DNA from: Phycisphaeraceae bacterium
GTDB taxonomy: Bacteria > Planctomycetota > Phycisphaerae > Phycisphaerales > Phycisphaeraceae
DNA: 62,859 nt
Assembly (NCBI GenBank): GCA_020849625.1
Contig: JADLFV010000022.1
Coordinates: 1 to 62,859, forward strand
Direction: 5' to 3'
This document shows positions 59,937 through 62,859 of this stretch, piece by piece. Numbering within the stretch: the first letter of the stretch is position 1; every line of letters starts with the position of its first letter. Made by a program: the position numbers and the translations under genes. Below the pieces are notes generated by a model. The model did not search any database. It saw only the letters and a list, made by a program, of their open reading frames with translations, and had not been told where the DNA came from.

Positions 59937-60416
59937 ATGCCACTTACCGCCGCCATCCTCACCAGCCTGCTTGCGGTGCTGTTCGCCGCCGTCAGCCTGC
60001 TGATGATGCTGGTGATCCTGATCCAGCGTCCCAAGGGCGGCGGCCTCAGCGGAGCCTTCGGCGGGGCCGGCGGCAGCGCTCAGGCTGCCTTCGGGGCCAA
60101 GACCGGCGACGTGCTCACCCTCGTCACCTGCGTCTTCTTCGTCCTGTTCCTGGCCCTGGCCATGGGCCTGACCTGGACCATCCACGCCGAAGTCAAAGCC
60201 GCCAAACAAGCCATCCAGCCCCCCGCCATCACCGAAGAACTCCCCACCCCGGACTCGCCCGCGTCCCTCCCCCCTCCGGGCCCGGCCGAGGCCGATTCCT
60301 CGGCCGTCTCCACCACCCCCGATCCCCCACCACCCCCTCCAGGCGAGGCCGAGGCCGATTCATCGGCCGTCCCCACCACCCCAACGCCCCAACCACCCGC
60401 AATCCCTTCCGATTGA
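59937..60416 (+). CDS. secG: Preprotein translocase subunit SecG with Pro-rich tail
   Basis: 159 residues, about twice the usual 75-110. The SecG core has two membrane helices around VILIQRPKGGGLSGAFGGAG, the family signature, and a second helix VLTLVTCVFFVLFLALAMG. The extra C-terminal 75 residues are Pro/Ala/Ser-rich with a repeated phrase EADSSAV.TTP encoded by two copies of a segment of about 36 nt (60283-60318, 60347-60381). AAAGGA precedes the ATG. It assists SecYE in export. Confidence 0.92.
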   Translation: MPLTAAILTSLLAVLFAAVSLLMMLVILIQRPKGGGLSGAFGGAGGSAQAAFGAKTGDVLTLVTCVFFVLFLALAMGLTWTIHAEVKAAKQAIQPPAITEELPTPDSPASLPPPGPAEADSSAVSTTPDPPPPPPGEAEADSSAVPTTPTPQPPAIPSD

Positions 60417-60462
60417 GTCCACCACCTCCTGCCCGCGCCGCTCGGCGCAGGATCGAGAACAC

Positions 60463-61356
60463 ATGATCCGCTCGATGACCGGCTACGGCGACGCATCGAT
60501 CCAGACCGACGGCGTCAGCTATCACGTCGAACTGCGCAGCGTCAACAATCGCTACTTCAAATCCACCATCCGCTTGCCCGAAGTCGTTGACGCCCTCGAA
60601 GCCGAACTCGAATCGGTCCTGCGCCGCCGCCTGCATCGCGGCTCGATCGTGCTCACGGTCAAGATGAAGGTCGAAGGCGAAATGGCCGCCTCCCGCGTCA
60701 ACGATGCCGCTTTGCTTGCCTACCTCGAACACCTCGAAACCATCCAGTCGCGCATCCACGACCAGGAAGCACGCATCGACCTCACCCAACTGCTCTCACT
60801 GCCCGGTGTCCTTGAGCCGTCACAGGACCAGTTGACTCTGCTGGACCGCGCCCGCCCTGTGCTCAGCAAACTGGTCGATGAAGCCGCCGATCGCCTGATC
60901 ATCATGCGCGTCAAGGAAGGCGACCTGGTCGCCGACGACCTGCGCCATCAACTTCAGGAAATCCGCACGCGCATGGACCTGATCGCCCAGCGCGGCCCGG
61001 TGGTCGTCGAGGAATACCACCAACGCCTGCGCAGCCGCGTCGAAGAACTGCTGGCCCGCGCTGAACTGAAACTCGGCGAAGTGGACCTGATCCGCGAAAT
61101 CGCTCTCTATGCCGAACGCAGCGACATCAGCGAAGAACTCAGCCGCATGGCCGGCCACCTCGACCAGTTCACCGCCCTGATCGACGGCCGCGACGGCGAA
61201 GCGGTCGGCCGCACCCTCGACTTCATCGCCCAGGAAATGCTGCGCGAAGCCAACACCATCGCCAGCAAATCCAACGACGCCGCCATCAGCCGCGCCGTCG
61301 TCGAAGTCAAAGCCGCCATCGACCGCATCAAAGAGCAAGTCCAGAACGTCGAGTGA
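60463..61356 (+). CDS. yicC: YicC-family endoribonuclease-like protein
   Basis: 297 residues. IRSMTGYGDASIQTDGVSYH at the start and HVELRSVNNRYFKSTIRLPE are the YicC N-domain; the C-domain ends RSDISEELSRMAGHLDQFTA, DFIAQEMLREANTIASKSND and VEVKAAIDRIKEQVQNVE, matching DUF1732. Some YicC proteins affect small RNA stability and are reported as ribonucleases. It starts 46 nt after secG, probably in the same transcript. Confidence 0.94.
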   Translation: MIRSMTGYGDASIQTDGVSYHVELRSVNNRYFKSTIRLPEVVDALEAELESVLRRRLHRGSIVLTVKMKVEGEMAASRVNDAALLAYLEHLETIQSRIHDQEARIDLTQLLSLPGVLEPSQDQLTLLDRARPVLSKLVDEAADRLIIMRVKEGDLVADDLRHQLQEIRTRMDLIAQRGPVVVEEYHQRLRSRVEELLARAELKLGEVDLIREIALYAERSDISEELSRMAGHLDQFTALIDGRDGEAVGRTLDFIAQEMLREANTIASKSNDAAISRAVVEVKAAIDRIKEQVQNVE

Positions 61357-61428
61357 AACCGCGGGGACTTCTGATCAGCCCCGTCTGTGGTCGACATCGT
61401 GGCCGATGAAATGACGCGAAAAAGTTGA

Positions 61429-62538
61429 ATGTCCTCTGACCTTTCTGTCCTTTCCGGTATGGTAGAAACAGCAACATACTTGGTGGGCATTGACGAATCA
61501 GGGAATAATATCCCCTCCGCCCGTGATACGTACTGCATGGCTGCAGTAATCATTCCCAGCGATCATCTTGACTCAGTTGCCTGTTTAGTGGAGCAAATAC
61601 GAAAATTATTGAACAAACCTAAGCGAGACCCCAAATACAACAATGTTCGAAGATATCCGGAATGTCGCCGGACGCTCTTACATTGGCTGGACGACAACAA
61701 GAATCATATCAAACTTGCCTGCATGCACGCAGAAGCAGACTGGTTTCGTCACGCCGAATTTCACCGCACTGGCGAGGTGGCGAGACAAGTAAACGCAAGT
61801 CAACATGAGGTGGTCGCGCTATTTCGTGATGCTATGCCCCGCATGATGATGCAGAAAGCATACAACCCATCCGCAACTATGCCGTTGTTTGTCGAACAAC
61901 TGCTTTATCCAGTTACACTGCTAGCCAAGCAAAACAAATCTACAGTGCGACTATTGCTGGACCGACGCAATGATGTTACTGAATTCCAGCAGTGGATCGA
62001 CAATCTAAACACTCCAGAGCAGGGTCGCTACCCTGTTCATTTATTTTACCCTGAAGTCATTCAGTCAGTAGATGAGGCTACTGCAAAGAATAGACCTTTG
62101 ACAATACTCGCTGATTGGATTGTTGGAGACATCCGTCAGTTCTTTAAGCAATGGGGTGAATCTGCAATTTATCCGCTGTTTGCTGGAAGCAAGAACTTGC
62201 CGCCTGCGTTACGCGGTCAGCGTTGCGTGTCGGTAACCGCTAAGCCGCCATTTATTGAATTTGGCCCGTTCAATGCAATATTTAATTCGAGTCGAGATCG
62301 CGTCAATTTAGACAAGATTCCCTTGTTTCCAGCTTATGGCGCTTGCATGGTGTGTAATAGAGCCAGCTTCGGAATGGACGATGGCTACGTTAGGGTAATC
62401 AGATTGGAAGCGGATGGCACTTGGTTCATCAGCACAAACACTGTTGCAGGAATGCATCCTGACTTAGCCATACCCGCAATTGAATTGCTGTATCCTCCGG
62501 CATCCGGCACAAATAATAGCTCATCTGAGAATGAATGA
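61429..62538 (+). CDS. DUF3800-like protein, probably acquired
   Basis: 369 residues from ATG 61429; ATG 61459 would be an alternative. The N-terminal VGIDESGNN carries the D-E-S-G motif that marks the DUF3800 group, an RNase H-like fold of unknown role often found near defence or mobile genes. Later segments RLLLDRRNDVTEFQQWIDNL and LTILADWIVGDIRQFFKQWG fit the same fold with conserved Asp. Base composition is clearly lower in GC than the flanking genes, with many AT-ending codons, which suggests transfer. There is no obvious partner gene in the window. Confidence 0.7.
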   Translation: MSSDLSVLSGMVETATYLVGIDESGNNIPSARDTYCMAAVIIPSDHLDSVACLVEQIRKLLNKPKRDPKYNNVRRYPECRRTLLHWLDDNKNHIKLACMHAEADWFRHAEFHRTGEVARQVNASQHEVVALFRDAMPRMMMQKAYNPSATMPLFVEQLLYPVTLLAKQNKSTVRLLLDRRNDVTEFQQWIDNLNTPEQGRYPVHLFYPEVIQSVDEATAKNRPLTILADWIVGDIRQFFKQWGESAIYPLFAGSKNLPPALRGQRCVSVTAKPPFIEFGPFNAIFNSSRDRVNLDKIPLFPAYGACMVCNRASFGMDDGYVRVIRLEADGTWFISTNTVAGMHPDLAIPAIELLYPPASGTNNSSSENE

Positions 62539-62859
62539 GATCAATAGGGTCTGACTGACCTGCCCTCAATTTATGTGCGGTTGTTGTGGTGGGCGCGCAC
62601 AGGCTGGCAAGCGATTCTCGTTTTTTTGAAGGTCGCGCGAAAAAATTTCTATTGCTGCGTATGACTGCACTTGCGCGATTTCGGAAGGGGCAAAACAGGC
62701 CTCCGGCGCGCACAAACGTTGCGCTTGGCCCATTTATAGGAAGGCCGTCCGGTTTCGGATGAGGCTCAATTGCTTGATTACCCCCAGTCGCCTGAACGGA
62801 AAAAAACGTTCGGCACGGACGCGACCGGGCCCAAGTGAGTGAGTGCTGCTTCGACGCCA
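62539..62859. other. Terminal intergenic sequence with shared repeat
   Basis: This 321-nt stretch after the DUF3800-like gene has no supported gene. It contains the inverted copy of the 21-bp repeat (62705-62725) and a partial copy GGCGCGCACA at 62592-62601. AT-rich runs (TTTTTTTGAA, AAAAAATTTC) lie between them. It may be the edge of an integrated segment or the upstream region of the next gene. Confidence 0.5.
62705..62725 (-). repeat. 21-bp repeat, inverted copy of 21,172-21,192
   Basis: The reverse complement reads GCGCAACGTTTGTGCGCGCC with one extra A before it, identical to 21172-21192. Beyond it the flanking sequences diverge at once. A chance 21-bp match in a window of this size is very unlikely. 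Confidence 0.65.

Noticed and set aside
1-62859. tRNA, rRNA or riboswitch genes
   Set aside because: No tRNA T-arm pattern, rRNA segment or known riboswitch core was recognised by eye; a covariance-model scan would be decisive.

Overview
The window looks like chromosome of a GC-rich planctomycete, most likely of the class Phycisphaerae. This is inferred from gene content, not from a marker gene. The main clues are PEP-CTERM surface proteins carrying dockerin-like calcium repeats, long type IV prepilin-like proteins beginning with [17 protein letters not shown], several sialidase-family proteins, a sulfatase, a URO-D-like catabolic protein, a fused kelch/sodium symporter and paired zinc-ribbon proteins of the 'PNC...LAGRKV.C..C' type. 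No rRNA, tRNA, CRISPR array or insertion sequence was recognised.

Bases 1-28,500 are an accessory glycan-use region. On the plus strand lie a kelch-symporter fusion, a GntR regulator, two paralogous LamG-like PEP-CTERM proteins, a prepilin-like protein, an HpcH/HpaI aldolase, two sialidases and a URO-D-like protein. On the minus strand, facing it, a second set has the same order: LamG/dockerin/PEP-CTERM protein, prepilin-like protein, two sialidase-family proteins and a KDG-type sugar kinase, with an ABC-F ATPase between the two sets. A further minus-strand operon encodes a sulfatase, a SagB-type oxidoreductase, a fused TctC-TctB protein and TctA. The probable logic is surface display, desialylation or desulfation of a host or algal glycan, uptake of the acidic sugar by Na+ symport or the Tct system, and breakdown through the hydroxyacid dehydrogenase, kinase and aldolase. 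A SpoIID protein and a GspG-like pseudopilin end this part.

Bases 28,500-61,400 are mostly housekeeping: recJ, pheS, purD, mnmA, murB, a LemA protein, cydAB with a cytochrome c lipoprotein and a beta-carbonic-anhydrase-like protein, two zinc-ribbon membrane proteins, a DegT aminotransferase, an MlaF/MlaD-like pair, a cofactor-independent phosphoglycerate mutase, a separate nitrilase and GNAT pair, a dicarboxylate symporter, hemC, tpiA, secG and yicC. Inserted between pheS and purD is a compact block of two toxin-antitoxin-like pairs (HicBA and an AbiEii-type nucleotidyltransferase with a partner). The last gene, 61,429-62,538, is a lower-GC DUF3800-like protein that looks horizontally acquired.

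Two genome-wide features stand out. First, many gene boundaries carry short tandem repeats with a 7-nt period. The unit differs at every locus, and the repeats are usually arranged as a left arm, a spacer and an inverted right arm. The same kind of repeat occurs inside recJ, pheS and mnmA, and several start or stop codons lie within repeat or hairpin DNA. Second, about eight genes have a -10-like hexamer 6-9 nt before the start codon and no Shine-Dalgarno sequence, which suggests leaderless transcripts.
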